A DNA stretch of 16,668 bases from Burkholderiales bacterium (GCA_029266935.1 JAQSVY010000003.1:1-16668), one strand, 5' to 3'; counted from the stretch's first letter, positions 1 to 9,828 are shown. Translations and numbers: made by a program. The notes: a model not told the origin generated them from the letters alone.

Positions 1-186
1 CGCCTGGGCGCGCCGCGCTACGGCGGGGGGCTCGCGGAAGTCGTGCGCACCCCGCGCTACGCGACCGCGGTCGGGTTGCTGATGGAAGGCATGTCGCAGG
101 TGCAGCACGGGAAGCTCTCGCGCCAGAGCGGCTCGGTGAAGGCGGTCGTGGGGCGCATGAGGGAATGGTTCCAGCGCAATTTCTGA
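1..186 (+). CDS. ftsA: FtsA, C-terminal end (partial)
   Basis: This is the last 61 codons of a frame that enters from the left edge and ends at a TGA at 184-186. The translation has a YGGGLAEVVRTPRYATAVGL segment and ends in REWFQRNF. This matches the C-terminus of FtsA, the actin-like protein that tethers FtsZ to the inner membrane; the amphipathic membrane-targeting helix is the terminal RMREWFQRNF stretch. Only the last part of the ATPase core and the tail are visible. It lies 27 bases ahead of ftsZ, as expected for the distal dcw cluster, so the two are very probably co-transcribed. The identification rests on the tail sequence plus the ftsZ neighbour. Confidence 0.93.
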   Translation, partial: RLGAPRYGGGLAEVVRTPRYATAVGLLMEGMSQVQHGKLSRQSGSVKAVVGRMREWFQRNF

Positions 187-199
187 TGGTTCAACCGGC

Positions 200-205
200 A
201 AGGAG
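200..205 (+). promoter_or_regulatory. Shine-Dalgarno site of ftsZ
   Basis: AAGGAG lies eight bases ahead of the ftsZ ATG. It is the best ribosome-binding site on the + strand here and fixes the ftsZ start. Several neighbouring genes have none or only a weak one. Confidence 0.85.
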
Positions 206-213
206 ACAACAAA

Positions 214-1386
214 ATGTTCGAGATCGTAGATAGCCAGGTAAGCGGCCCGATCATCCGGGTCATCGGCGTGGGCGGCGCGGGCGGCAATGCCATCAACCAC
301 ATGATCGAGCAGGGGGTGGAAGGCGTCGAGTTCATCGCCGTCAATACCGACGCCCAGGTCCTGTCGCGCAACCGGGCGCGCAACCAGATCCAGCTCGGCA
401 GCAGCGGGCTCGGGTCGGGCGCCAAGCCCGAACAAGCGCGCACAGTGGCGCTGGCAGACCGCGAGCGCATCGAGGAGGCCGTGGCCGGCGCGCACATGGT
501 GTTCATCACCGCGGGCATGGGCGGGGGCACCGGAACGGGCGCGGCGCCCGTCATCGCGGAAGTGGCGCGCTCGCTGGGCATCCTCACCGTGGCGGTGGTG
601 ACCAAGCCGTTCACGTTCGAGGGCTCGAAGCGCATGAAGGTCGCCGAGCAGGGGCTCGAGGAGCTCGTGCCCCACACCGACTCGCTTATCGTGATCCTCA
701 ACGACAAGCTCGAAGAGGTGATGGGCGAGGATGTTACACAGGAGGACGCCTTCCGCGCCGCGGACGACGTACTTAACAACGCTGTCGCCGGCATCGCGGA
801 GATCATCAACAACCCCGGACTCGTCAACGTCGATTTCCAGGACGTGCGCACCGTGATGTCGGAGCAGGGCATGGCGATGATGGGCTCGGCAATGGCGAGC
901 GGCATCGACCGTGCGCGCATCGCGGCGGAGCAGGCGATCGCCTGCCCGCTCCTCGAGGGGGTGAACCTCGCGGGGGCGCGCGGCGTGCTGGTGAACATCA
1001 CGGCCTCGAAACCCAGCCTCAAGCTGCGCGAGACGAAGGAGGTGATGAACATCATCCGCGCCTTCGCCGCTGAGGACGCCACCATCATCTACGGCGGGGT
1101 CTACGACGACGGGCTCGCTGACGACCTGCGGGTTACCGTCGTGGCCACAGGCCTCGGCATGGCGGCGGCGGCACGCCAGCAAAAACCCCAGCTGGTCCTC
1201 AGTAACACTAGCGGACAGAAGACCGGCACGGACAACTTGCCCGGCCCGGGCCATGTCGATTACCAGCAGCTCGATTCGGTGCCGGCGGTGATCAGGCGAA
1301 ACCGCGCCTCCACGGTGGAGGCCCTGCAGCAAAGCGGCGTCGACAAGTACGACATCCCGGCGTTCCTGCGCAAGCAGGCCGACTAG
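214..1386 (+). CDS. ftsZ: Cell division GTPase FtsZ
   Basis: FtsZ is the tubulin-like GTPase that polymerises at mid-cell into the Z ring and recruits the divisome. The 390-residue product has normal family length. The nucleotide-binding GGAGGNAINHM region is at about residues 20-30, VNTDAQ at 43-48, and the tubulin signature GGGTGTGAAPV at 103-113. The synergy-loop region with NVDFQDVRTVM follows near residue 205. A variable linker starts at about 325. The conserved C-terminal peptide DIPAFLRKQAD, which contacts FtsA and other partners, ends the protein. The ATG is chosen because of the AAGGAG site eight bases upstream. The gene follows ftsA by 27 bases and precedes lpxC, the usual distal dcw order. 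A strong hairpin follows the stop. ZapD, an FtsZ-bundling partner, is also encoded in this window on the other strand. Confidence 0.98.
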   Translation: MFEIVDSQVSGPIIRVIGVGGAGGNAINHMIEQGVEGVEFIAVNTDAQVLSRNRARNQIQLGSSGLGSGAKPEQARTVALADRERIEEAVAGAHMVFITAGMGGGTGTGAAPVIAEVARSLGILTVAVVTKPFTFEGSKRMKVAEQGLEELVPHTDSLIVILNDKLEEVMGEDVTQEDAFRAADDVLNNAVAGIAEIINNPGLVNVDFQDVRTVMSEQGMAMMGSAMASGIDRARIAAEQAIACPLLEGVNLAGARGVLVNITASKPSLKLRETKEVMNIIRAFAAEDATIIYGGVYDDGLADDLRVTVVATGLGMAAAARQQKPQLVLSNTSGQKTGTDNLPGPGHVDYQQLDSVPAVIRRNRASTVEALQQSGVDKYDIPAFLRKQAD

Positions 1387-1401
1387 GAGCGATCGCAAGG
1401 C

Positions 1402-1437
1402 GCGAGGCGCCCCGTCCCTTGCCGGGGGGCGCCTCGC
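1402..1437 (+). terminator. GC-rich hairpin after ftsZ, no T-tract
   Basis: Positions 1402-1413 pair perfectly with 1426-1437 (12 bp, almost all G-C) around a 12-base loop. It begins 15 bases after the ftsZ stop. No run of T follows, so it is not a classic intrinsic terminator. It could attenuate read-through into lpxC, protect the ftsZ mRNA 3' end, or act with Rho. The structure is seen; the role is inferred. Confidence 0.5.
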
Positions 1438-1443
1438 CTTCGC

Positions 1444-1467
1444 CTTGTAGAATCGGCTTGTAGAATC
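1444..1467 (+). promoter_or_regulatory. Tandem 11-bp repeat with TAGAAT -10-like boxes, lpxC promoter candidate
   Basis: CTTGTAGAATC occurs at 1444-1454 and again at 1457-1467, a 13-base period. Each copy carries TAGAAT (1448-1453 and 1461-1466), close to the sigma-70 -10 consensus TATAAT. No good -35 box is visible at 17 bases for either. The second -10 ends only nine bases before the lpxC ATG, so a transcript from it would be nearly leaderless. Confidence 0.45.
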
Positions 1468-1475
1468 CCGCTCCC

Positions 1476-2390
1476 ATGCTGCGCCAGCGAACGCTGAAGT
1501 CTCTCATCCGCGCCTCCGGAGTGGGCTTGCACACCGGCCAGAAGGTGCGCATGACGCTGCGCCCAGCGCCGGTGGACACGGGCATCGTCTTCCGGCGCAT
1601 CGACCTCGCCCTGCCGGTCGACATCCCGGCGCGGGCCGAGCTCGTCGGCGAAGCGCGGCTCGCGTCCACCTTGGTCAAGGCGGACGTCAAAGTCCATACC
1701 GTCGAGCACCTCATGTCTGCTTTCGGCGGCCTCGGCATCGACAACGCGTTCGTCGACCTCGACGCGCCCGAGCTGCCGATCATGGATGGCAGCGCCTCTC
1801 CCTTCGTGCTCCTCATCCAGCAGGCCGGCATCGAGCAGCAGGGCGCGCCGAAGCGCTTCCTGCGCGTGACCCGGCGTGTCGAGGTCGCCGAAGGCGACAA
1901 GTGGGCGCGCCTCGAGCCCTATGAAGGTTACCGGCTCTCGTTCTCCATCGACTTTCGCCACCCGGTGATCGAGAAGTCGACGCAGGCGGTTGCCGTCGAC
2001 TTCGCCGAAACCTCTTACCTGAAAGAGATCGCGCGCGCCCGCACCTTCGGCTTCATGCACGAGGTGGAGAACCTGCGCGAGAGTGGCCTCGCGCTCGGCG
2101 GCGGGCTCGAGAACGCCGTAGTCCTCGACGAGTACCGCGTGCTAAACGCCGAAGGTTTGCGCTTCGCCGACGAGTTCATTCGGCACAAGCTCCTCGATGC
2201 CGTCGGCGATCTCTATCTGCTGGGCAAGCCGCTGCTCGGTGCGTTCAGCGCGCACAAGTCGGGTCATGCGCTCAACAACCGGCTGTTGCGGGCCGCGCTT
2301 GCCGATGCCGGAGCGCTCGAGACCGTCAGTTTCGACCGCGCCGAGGATGCCCCGGCGGGCGTTACGCGCCTGCTCACCCAGTACGGCTAG
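1476..2390 (+). CDS. lpxC: UDP-3-O-acyl-N-acetylglucosamine deacetylase LpxC
   Basis: LpxC is the zinc-dependent deacetylase that performs the committed step of lipid A synthesis, acting in the cytoplasm on UDP-3-O-acyl-GlcNAc. The 304-residue product has normal length and starts with the typical [18 protein letters not shown]. The [10 protein letters not shown] motif at 74-83 supplies the catalytic Glu77 and zinc ligand His78. [10 protein letters not shown] at 236-245 supplies zinc ligands His237 and Asp241. His264 in HKSGHALNN is the conserved general acid. All key residues are present, so the enzyme should be active. No Shine-Dalgarno is seen before the ATG, which sits just after two TAGAAT boxes. 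The gene lies 89 bases after ftsZ. Its stop shares the palindrome CTAG with the stop of the convergent dciA gene. In enterobacteria LpxC is controlled by proteolysis; nothing here shows whether that applies. Confidence 0.98.
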   Translation: MLRQRTLKSLIRASGVGLHTGQKVRMTLRPAPVDTGIVFRRIDLALPVDIPARAELVGEARLASTLVKADVKVHTVEHLMSAFGGLGIDNAFVDLDAPELPIMDGSASPFVLLIQQAGIEQQGAPKRFLRVTRRVEVAEGDKWARLEPYEGYRLSFSIDFRHPVIEKSTQAVAVDFAETSYLKEIARARTFGFMHEVENLRESGLALGGGLENAVVLDEYRVLNAEGLRFADEFIRHKLLDAVGDLYLLGKPLLGAFSAHKSGHALNNRLLRAALADAGALETVSFDRAEDAPAGVTRLLTQYG

Positions 2391-2836
2391 GCTCGCCCGC
2401 GACGGCGCAGCAGGCGACCCAGCGCATCTCGCGCCGGCGAGGCCGCCATCCGGTCGTGCAGCGCCCGGAAAGAATCGAGCGTAGGTGTGGAAAAAGTCGC
2501 GGTTTTCCGCGGCGCACCAGCCGCTTGCCGTGCGGCGTTTGGTTGCACCTTGATGGAAACTGAATTAACCTGCCAGCGACGTTCGGACAAGAACTGGCTC
2601 AGGGCAGGGGCGAGGAGCCTGAGTTTGGCGCCCGCTGCGGCATTTGCCGCGATTAGGACGACGTCTCCCTCCCGGTAGTTGGCCACGCGGACCTGTCGGG
2701 CGAGGTCCGCGGGAATAAAAACCTGAACCAACCCGGCCAGTGCGCGCAGATCCAGGACTTTTGCGAGCACCGGTTGGAGGTCGCCCTCGGCTGAAAGGAC
2801 CCGGCCGAGTTTTTGTAATCGCATGGGATCGCGCAC
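2387..2836 (-). CDS. dciA: DciA-type replicative helicase loader (DUF721)
   Basis: The product (149 residues from a GTG at 2836, or 145 from the ATG at 2824) fits the DUF721/DciA family. The KH-like domain includes [33 protein letters not shown] and the strand [10 protein letters not shown] (quoted in family-typical order). DciA is known as the ancestral loader or partner of the DnaB helicase in bacteria that lack DnaC or DnaI. The C-terminal 45 residues are basic, low in complexity and probably disordered. Neither start has a clear Shine-Dalgarno; the ATG at 2824 matches the family's usual short N-terminus better. The gene is the only - strand gene in the first 9.6 kb. It ends tail-to-tail with lpxC and starts 14-26 bases from the divergent peptidase gene. 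A location between lpxC and the secA-linked peptidase is common in betaproteobacteria. Family assignment is good; the start is uncertain. Confidence 0.85.
   Translation of the reverse strand: MRDPMRLQKLGRVLSAEGDLQPVLAKVLDLRALAGLVQVFIPADLARQVRVANYREGDVVLIAANAAAGAKLRLLAPALSQFLSERRWQVNSVSIKVQPNAARQAAGAPRKTATFSTPTLDSFRALHDRMAASPARDALGRLLRRRGRA
2491..2513 (-). other. Terminator-like hairpin inside dciA
   Basis: Read on the - strand, CGCGG and CCGCG pair around an AAAA loop (2498-2511), and the hairpin is followed by ACTTTTT. The shape resembles a short intrinsic terminator, but it lies within the dciA coding frame at about codon 110, so ongoing translation should normally mask it. It may be a coincidence of codon choice. 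Confidence 0.25.
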
Positions 2837-2850
2837 TTGGAAGGGATTGC

Positions 2851-3789
2851 TTGCAGATTATCCTAATCTCCGACCGTCTGGCGAAGGCGAGGTCGGTCAG
2901 CCTGTCCCTTCGCCACCTCGTCGGTAGCGCGATGTTCGCCCTCGTCCTGGTGGTGGGCGCAACGGCCGGGCTGCACTGGCTCACCCTGCGCTACGCGGCC
3001 GAAGTGCCCTTTCCGGCGCTGCAGCAGCTCGTCCTTTCCGCCCGGCAGACGGAAGCCGAGCGTTCGCGCACGTTCGTGCAGCAGAACCTGAACGCGATGG
3101 CCGTGAAACTCGGCGAGATGCAGGCGCAGCTGACGCGTCTCGACGCCCTTGGCGAGCGCCTCTCCGCGCTCGCCGGCGTCAAGGACTTCCGCTTCAACGA
3201 GGTACCCGGACTCGGCGGCGCCGCGCCGACGCTGATGCCGCCGCAGAACCTCTCCCTTGCCGACTTCAGCGAGAAGCTCACGCTGCTTTCACGCCAGGTC
3301 GAGAATCGCAACGACATGCTCGGCGTGCTCGAGGCGCAGCTCTTCGAGCAGGCGGTGAAGAAGAGGCTGATGCCGACCATGATGCCGGTGGCCGCGCCGT
3401 ATAACGCCTCGGGCTTCGGCCGCCGCGTCGATCCGTTTACCGGGCAGTGGGCGATGCACGAAGGTATCGACTTCCTTGCCGATCTCGGGTCGCCGATCGT
3501 CGCGGCTGCCGGGGGCGTGGTGGTGTTCGCCGGCAGGCATCCGCAGTACGGGTACATGGTTGACATCGACCACGGCAATGACCTCGTGACGCGCTACGCC
3601 CACTGCTCGAAGCTGCTCGTCCGGGAGGGAGATGTGGTGCACCGTGGCCGCAAGATCGCGGAATCCGGATCCACCGGGCGCTCGACCGGGCCGCACCTGC
3701 ATTTCGAGGTGCGTTTCCGCGGGGTGGCGCAGAACCCCGCCAAGTTCCTCGTGTCGAAATCGCAGCCGGCCGTCGCACGGGCCAAGTAA
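2851..3789 (+). CDS. Membrane-anchored M23 (LytM-type) metallopeptidase
   Basis: This is a zinc metallopeptidase of family M23, likely cutting peptidoglycan cross-links or regulating amidases in the periplasm. I place the start at the TTG at 2851 (312 residues) because the product then begins LQIILISDRLAKARS, the usual N-terminus of this family. AAGGG lies five bases upstream, and longer in-frame starts run into dciA. A single membrane helix spans about residues 24-45. A coiled-coil region follows to about 170. The LytM domain has zinc ligands His203 and Asp207 (HEGID), His250 (RYAHC), and His282 and His284 (HLHFEV). All ligands are present, so it should be catalytically active, unlike EnvC- or NlpD-type regulators. 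It precedes secA by 71 bases, a common betaproteobacterial arrangement, and diverges from dciA. Confidence 0.9.
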   Translation: MQIILISDRLAKARSVSLSLRHLVGSAMFALVLVVGATAGLHWLTLRYAAEVPFPALQQLVLSARQTEAERSRTFVQQNLNAMAVKLGEMQAQLTRLDALGERLSALAGVKDFRFNEVPGLGGAAPTLMPPQNLSLADFSEKLTLLSRQVENRNDMLGVLEAQLFEQAVKKRLMPTMMPVAAPYNASGFGRRVDPFTGQWAMHEGIDFLADLGSPIVAAAGGVVVFAGRHPQYGYMVDIDHGNDLVTRYAHCSKLLVREGDVVHRGRKIAESGSTGRSTGPHLHFEVRFRGVAQNPAKFLVSKSQPAVARAK

Positions 3790-3806
3790 CCCCCCGCTTT
3801 TCCGGA

Positions 3807-3812
3807 TAAAAT
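3807..3812 (+). promoter_or_regulatory. Possible -10 box of secA promoter
   Basis: TAAAAT within GGATAAAATC is the best -10 match in the 71 bases between the peptidase gene and secA. No convincing -35 box is seen 17 bases upstream. A run of six T (3819-3824) follows, but only a 4-bp CCCG/CGGG stem could precede it, so it is weak as a terminator. Confidence 0.35.
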
Positions 3813-3833
3813 CACGGGTTTTTTCAGGGGCTT

Positions 3834-3851
3834 GGACGGGCTACGCCGTCC
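3834..3851 (+). promoter_or_regulatory. Small hairpin in the secA leader
   Basis: GGACGG (3834-3839) pairs with CCGTCC (3846-3851) around a six-base loop. It ends nine bases before the secA ATG, in the place where a Shine-Dalgarno would be expected; none is seen. It could limit translation initiation. Role inferred only. Confidence 0.3.
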
Positions 3852-3860
3852 GCCCCGCCC

Positions 3861-6668
<2,808 letters not shown>

Positions 6669-6679
6669 CGCAGTCGACC

Positions 6680-7873
6680 GTGGCGGTCAACCTTCCTTCG
6701 CCCGATCTCTCGTCATTGCATCCCATTCCCGGCGTCGCGCTGGGCGTCGGCATGGCCGGCGTGAAGATACCGGGCCGCAAGGACCTTCTCGTCATGAAGC
6801 TCGCCGCTGGTGCGGCCGTGGCCGGCGTGTTCACGCGCAACCGGTTCTGCGCTGCTCCTGTCCTGGTTTGCAAAAAAAATATACGCAATGAAGTCCGAGC
6901 GCTGATCGTCAACACGGGCAACGCCAACGCCGGCACCGGCGCCGATGGGCTGAAGCGCGCCGGCGCGGTTTGCGCGGCGCTTGCGCGGCAGCTGGGCTGC
7001 AGGGCCGATCAGGTCCTGCCGTTCTCGACCGGGGTCATCATGGAGCCGCTACCGGCCGAGCGCATCGTGGCCGCGCTTCCCGTCCTCAAGGATTGCGATT
7101 GGGCGACTGCGGCCGAAGCGATCATGACTACCGATACCGTTCCCAAGGCGTTCTCCAGGAAAGTGAAATTGGGGGACGGCGAAGCCCGCGTCACCGGCAT
7201 CGCCAAGGGGGCGGGAATGATCCGGCCCGACATGGCGACGATGCTCGGCTTCATCGCGACCGATGCCGAAGTTTCCAAGCGGAACTTGGCGGGCATTCTT
7301 AGGCGCGCGGTAGATCGCTCCTTCAACTGCATCACGGTCGATGGCGAGACCTCGACCAACGATGCACTGATTGTGGTCGCCACCGGGAAGGGGCCGGCGG
7401 CCAGCAAGAAGGACCTCGTACTCCTTGAAGACGCCATCACCGGCGTCGCGTGCGACCTCGCGCAGGCGATCGTGCGCGACGGCGAAGGGGCGACCAAGTT
7501 CGTTACCGTGAGCGTCGAGCGCGGCAGCAGCGTGGCGGAGTGCCGGCGCGTGGCCTATGCGATCGCGCATTCGCCTCTCGTGAAGACGGCATTCTTCGCC
7601 TCCGACCCGAACCTCGGCCGCATCCTCGCCGCTATCGGCCATTCGGGAGCGAAGGTCGATACCGCGAAGATCGATCTCTACCTCGACGGCGTCCTGGTCG
7701 CCCGGCGCGGCGCTCGCGCGGCGACCTACCGCGAGGAGCGGGCCATCGCCGCGATGGCCAAGCCGGAGTTCACGGTGCGCGCGGTCCTCAATCGCGGGCG
7801 GGCCGACGCGACGCTTTGGACTTGCGACCTGTCGTTCGACTACGTGAAAATCAACGCCGAGTACAGAACCTAG
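6680..7873 (+). CDS. argJ: Glutamate N-acetyltransferase / amino-acid acetyltransferase ArgJ
   Basis: ArgJ transfers the acetyl group from N-acetylornithine to glutamate, giving ornithine and recycling acetyl groups in arginine synthesis. Many members also use acetyl-CoA. The precursor cleaves itself at a conserved Thr to make alpha and beta chains. Here [14 protein letters not shown] spans 176-189, with the nucleophile Thr187. The oxyanion-hole motif STGVI is at 116-120, NTGNANAGTG is at 78-87, and [11 protein letters not shown] lies in the beta chain. The 397-residue length is normal. The GTG start is chosen because MAVNLPSPD matches the family N-terminus; no Shine-Dalgarno is evident. The gene begins 11 bases after secA, so read-through is likely. 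An A8 run at 6872-6879 stands out from the GC-rich gene. Confidence 0.97.
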   Translation: MAVNLPSPDLSSLHPIPGVALGVGMAGVKIPGRKDLLVMKLAAGAAVAGVFTRNRFCAAPVLVCKKNIRNEVRALIVNTGNANAGTGADGLKRAGAVCAALARQLGCRADQVLPFSTGVIMEPLPAERIVAALPVLKDCDWATAAEAIMTTDTVPKAFSRKVKLGDGEARVTGIAKGAGMIRPDMATMLGFIATDAEVSKRNLAGILRRAVDRSFNCITVDGETSTNDALIVVATGKGPAASKKDLVLLEDAITGVACDLAQAIVRDGEGATKFVTVSVERGSSVAECRRVAYAIAHSPLVKTAFFASDPNLGRILAAIGHSGAKVDTAKIDLYLDGVLVARRGARAATYREERAIAAMAKPEFTVRAVLNRGRADATLWTCDLSFDYVKINAEYRT

Positions 7874-7880
7874 AAAGGCA

Positions 7881-8753
7881 ATGTCCAAGGAGCTGGAAAA
7901 AATACTGCAGCGACTCGGCCAACTGCTGCCGCCGCCGGCGCCGGCGACCGACTGGGCCGCAAGCATCGCCTTTCGCTGGCGTTCCAGTGTCCGACGCGCA
8001 ACCTCGGGAGTAGGTGCAACGGCAGGCTGGCTGCAGCCGGTGCGCCAGGTGCACCGCATCCGCCTCGCCGACCTGCGCGGCATCGACCGCCAGATCGAGC
8101 GGGTTGAGCAGAACACGCGCCAGTTCCTCGAGGGAAAGCCGGCGAACAACGTGCTGCTCACCGGAGCGCGCGGCACCGGGAAGTCCTCGATCATCAAGGG
8201 ACTGCTCAACAAGTACGCCAGACAGGGGCTGCGCCTGATCGAGGTGGAGAAGAACGACCTCGTCGATCTGGCGCATATCGTCGACCAGGTGGCGCGGCGC
8301 GAGGAGCGCTTCCTGCTTTTCTGCGACGACCTGAGCTTTCACGGCGCCGAGGACGGGTACATCGCGCTGAAAGTGGCGCTGGACGGATCGGTCTCGACCA
8401 CCTCGGAGAACCTGCTCATCTACGCCACTTCGAACCGCCGCCACCTGATGCCAGAGTACATGGCCGAGAACCTCGAGACCAAGTACATCGGCGAGGAGAT
8501 CCATCCCGGCGAGACGGTAGAGGAAAAGATCTCGCTTTCCGAGCGCTTCGGGCTGTGGATCACCTTCTATCCCTTCGACCAGGACGAGTACCTCGACATC
8601 GTGGCGCACTGGCTCAAGCAGTTGGGCGCGGCGGCCGACGTCAAGTCGAAGGAGGAGGCGCTGCAATGGTCGCTGCAGCGCGGATCGCGCAGCGGTCGTG
8701 TGGCCTACCAGTTCGCCCGCGACTGGGCGGGCCGGCACGCCAGGAAGAAGTAG
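7881..8753 (+). CDS. DUF815-family AAA-type ATPase
   Basis: This is a 290-residue P-loop ATPase of the DUF815 family. Walker A GARGTGKS is at 95-102, Walker B FLLFCDD at 144-150, and a sensor-1-like stretch IYATSNRRHLMP at 180-191. The region DLRGIDRQIERVEQNTRQFLEGKPANNVL before the P-loop is typical of the family and resembles helicase-loader or RuvB-like AAA proteins. No signal peptide or membrane segment is seen, so it is presumably cytoplasmic. The substrate is not known. The ATG follows the argJ stop by seven bases; AAAGG precedes it by only two bases, and the AAGGAG at 7885-7890 lies inside the gene. Its place between argJ and the Nudix gene is common in betaproteobacteria, but that gives no clear function. 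Family call firm; biological role unknown. Confidence 0.88.
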   Translation: MSKELEKILQRLGQLLPPPAPATDWAASIAFRWRSSVRRATSGVGATAGWLQPVRQVHRIRLADLRGIDRQIERVEQNTRQFLEGKPANNVLLTGARGTGKSSIIKGLLNKYARQGLRLIEVEKNDLVDLAHIVDQVARREERFLLFCDDLSFHGAEDGYIALKVALDGSVSTTSENLLIYATSNRRHLMPEYMAENLETKYIGEEIHPGETVEEKISLSERFGLWITFYPFDQDEYLDIVAHWLKQLGAAADVKSKEEALQWSLQRGSRSGRVAYQFARDWAGRHARKK

Positions 8754-8762
8754 TCGCGCCAC

Positions 8763-9656
8763 GTGATCGAAGTTGCGGCCGGGGTGCTGTTGCGCGCCGA
8801 CGGCTCCTTTCTCCTCGCGCAGCGTCCCGCCGACAAGGTCTACGCCGGCTACTGGGAATTCCCCGGCGGCAAGGTGGGGCCGGGCGAGCCTCCGGCGCAG
8901 GCGCTGGCGCGGGAACTCGACGAAGAGCTCGGCATCGACATCGCCGAGGCCTATCCGTGGCTGACGCGCGTATTCACCTATCCGCACGGAACGGTGCGCC
9001 TACAGTTCTACCGGGTTCTGTCCTGGAAGCACGAGCCTCATCCACGCGAGGACCAGGCCATTGCCTGGCAGGCCGTCGATGCACCGATGCTCGCGCCGAT
9101 GCTGCCGGCGAACGTGCCCGTACTGGCCTCGCTCGCCTTGCCGGGAGAGTACGCCATCACCTGCGCCGCGGAGCTTGGCACTGCCGAGATGCTCAGGCGG
9201 CTCGAGCGCGCCCTCGAACGCGGCCTGAAGCTGCTGCAGGTACGCGAGCCCGAGATGGAGGATGAAAGCCGCCGGTTATTCACCGGGCAGGCGATCGGCC
9301 TGGCGCACCGGTACGGGTGCAAGGTACTAACGAAGGCGCCATTTGCCGGCGCCGACGGCATCCACTTCACTGCGGCCGAACTGATGCACCTGCAGGGAAA
9401 GCCGAAGGAGGGCCTCGCCGCAGCTTCCTGCCATACCCGGGCGGAGCTAGAGCGCGCCATGCAGCTGGAACTCGACTTTGCCGTGGTCGGTCCGGTCCGT
9501 GACAAGGCGGCCATCGGCTGGGATCGCTTCGCCGGCTTGGCGGCGGACTCGAGCATCCCGGTCTACGCGATCGGCGGCCTTTCGTCGGCTGATCGCTGGA
9601 AGGCCTGGCGCGCCGGCGCGCACGGCATCGCTATGATCCGGGCGGCTTGGGCGTAG
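8763..9656 (+). CDS. Nudix hydrolase fused to ThiE/TenI-like domain
   Basis: This is a two-domain protein of 297 residues. The N-terminal Nudix domain (about 1-130) has a complete Nudix box: Gly36, Glu42, then RELDEELGI at 50-58. The [17 protein letters not shown] context is typical of MutT, which hydrolyses 8-oxo-dGTP. The C-terminal part (about 130-297) is a TMP-synthase-like barrel, recognisable by [27 protein letters not shown] and VYAIGGL. Canonical ThiE catalytic features look altered: the usual Asn-Asp pair is replaced by Thr-Lys (VLTKAP), and the phosphate/pyrimidine loop is reduced to [12 protein letters not shown]. True TMP synthase activity is therefore doubtful. The GTG start is nine bases after the previous stop. 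The 3' end overlaps yacG tail-to-tail by 26 bases. The fusion is known in proteobacteria; the role of the second domain is not established. Confidence 0.9.
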   Translation: MIEVAAGVLLRADGSFLLAQRPADKVYAGYWEFPGGKVGPGEPPAQALARELDEELGIDIAEAYPWLTRVFTYPHGTVRLQFYRVLSWKHEPHPREDQAIAWQAVDAPMLAPMLPANVPVLASLALPGEYAITCAAELGTAEMLRRLERALERGLKLLQVREPEMEDESRRLFTGQAIGLAHRYGCKVLTKAPFAGADGIHFTAAELMHLQGKPKEGLAAASCHTRAELERAMQLELDFAVVGPVRDKAAIGWDRFAGLAADSSIPVYAIGGLSSADRWKAWRAGAHGIAMIRAAWA

Positions 9657-9828
9657 GCTCGTCGGGGATTTCCTGCTCCTCGCCGGCCACGCGGTAATTT
9701 TCCGCGGCCCAGGTGCCCAGATCGATCAGGCGGCAGCGCTCGCTGCAGAAGGGCCGCCAGCGGTTCTCCGGGGAAACCGCGGCCGGCGCGCCGCAGCGCG
9801 GGCAGGCGACGGTCGTTACAGGTTGCAA
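9631..9828 (-). CDS. yacG: DNA gyrase inhibitor / zinc-binding protein YacG
   Basis: YacG is a small zinc protein that in E. coli binds GyrB and blocks gyrase DNA binding. The 65-residue product has the four zinc cysteines Cys9, Cys12, Cys28 and Cys32 in CPRCGAP and [12 protein letters not shown], followed by the conserved W..E motif (TWAAENY) and an acidic, proline-rich tail. The only plausible start is a TTG at 9828, which lies inside the 3' end of zapD (stop at 9816-9818), so the two genes overlap by 13 bases and translation is probably coupled. It is the last gene of the - strand block. Its stop lies inside the convergent Nudix gene, and no terminator is visible. The start codon is the least certain part. 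Confidence 0.92.
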   Translation of the reverse strand: MQPVTTVACPRCGAPAAVSPENRWRPFCSERCRLIDLGTWAAENYRVAGEEQEIPDEPTPKPPGS

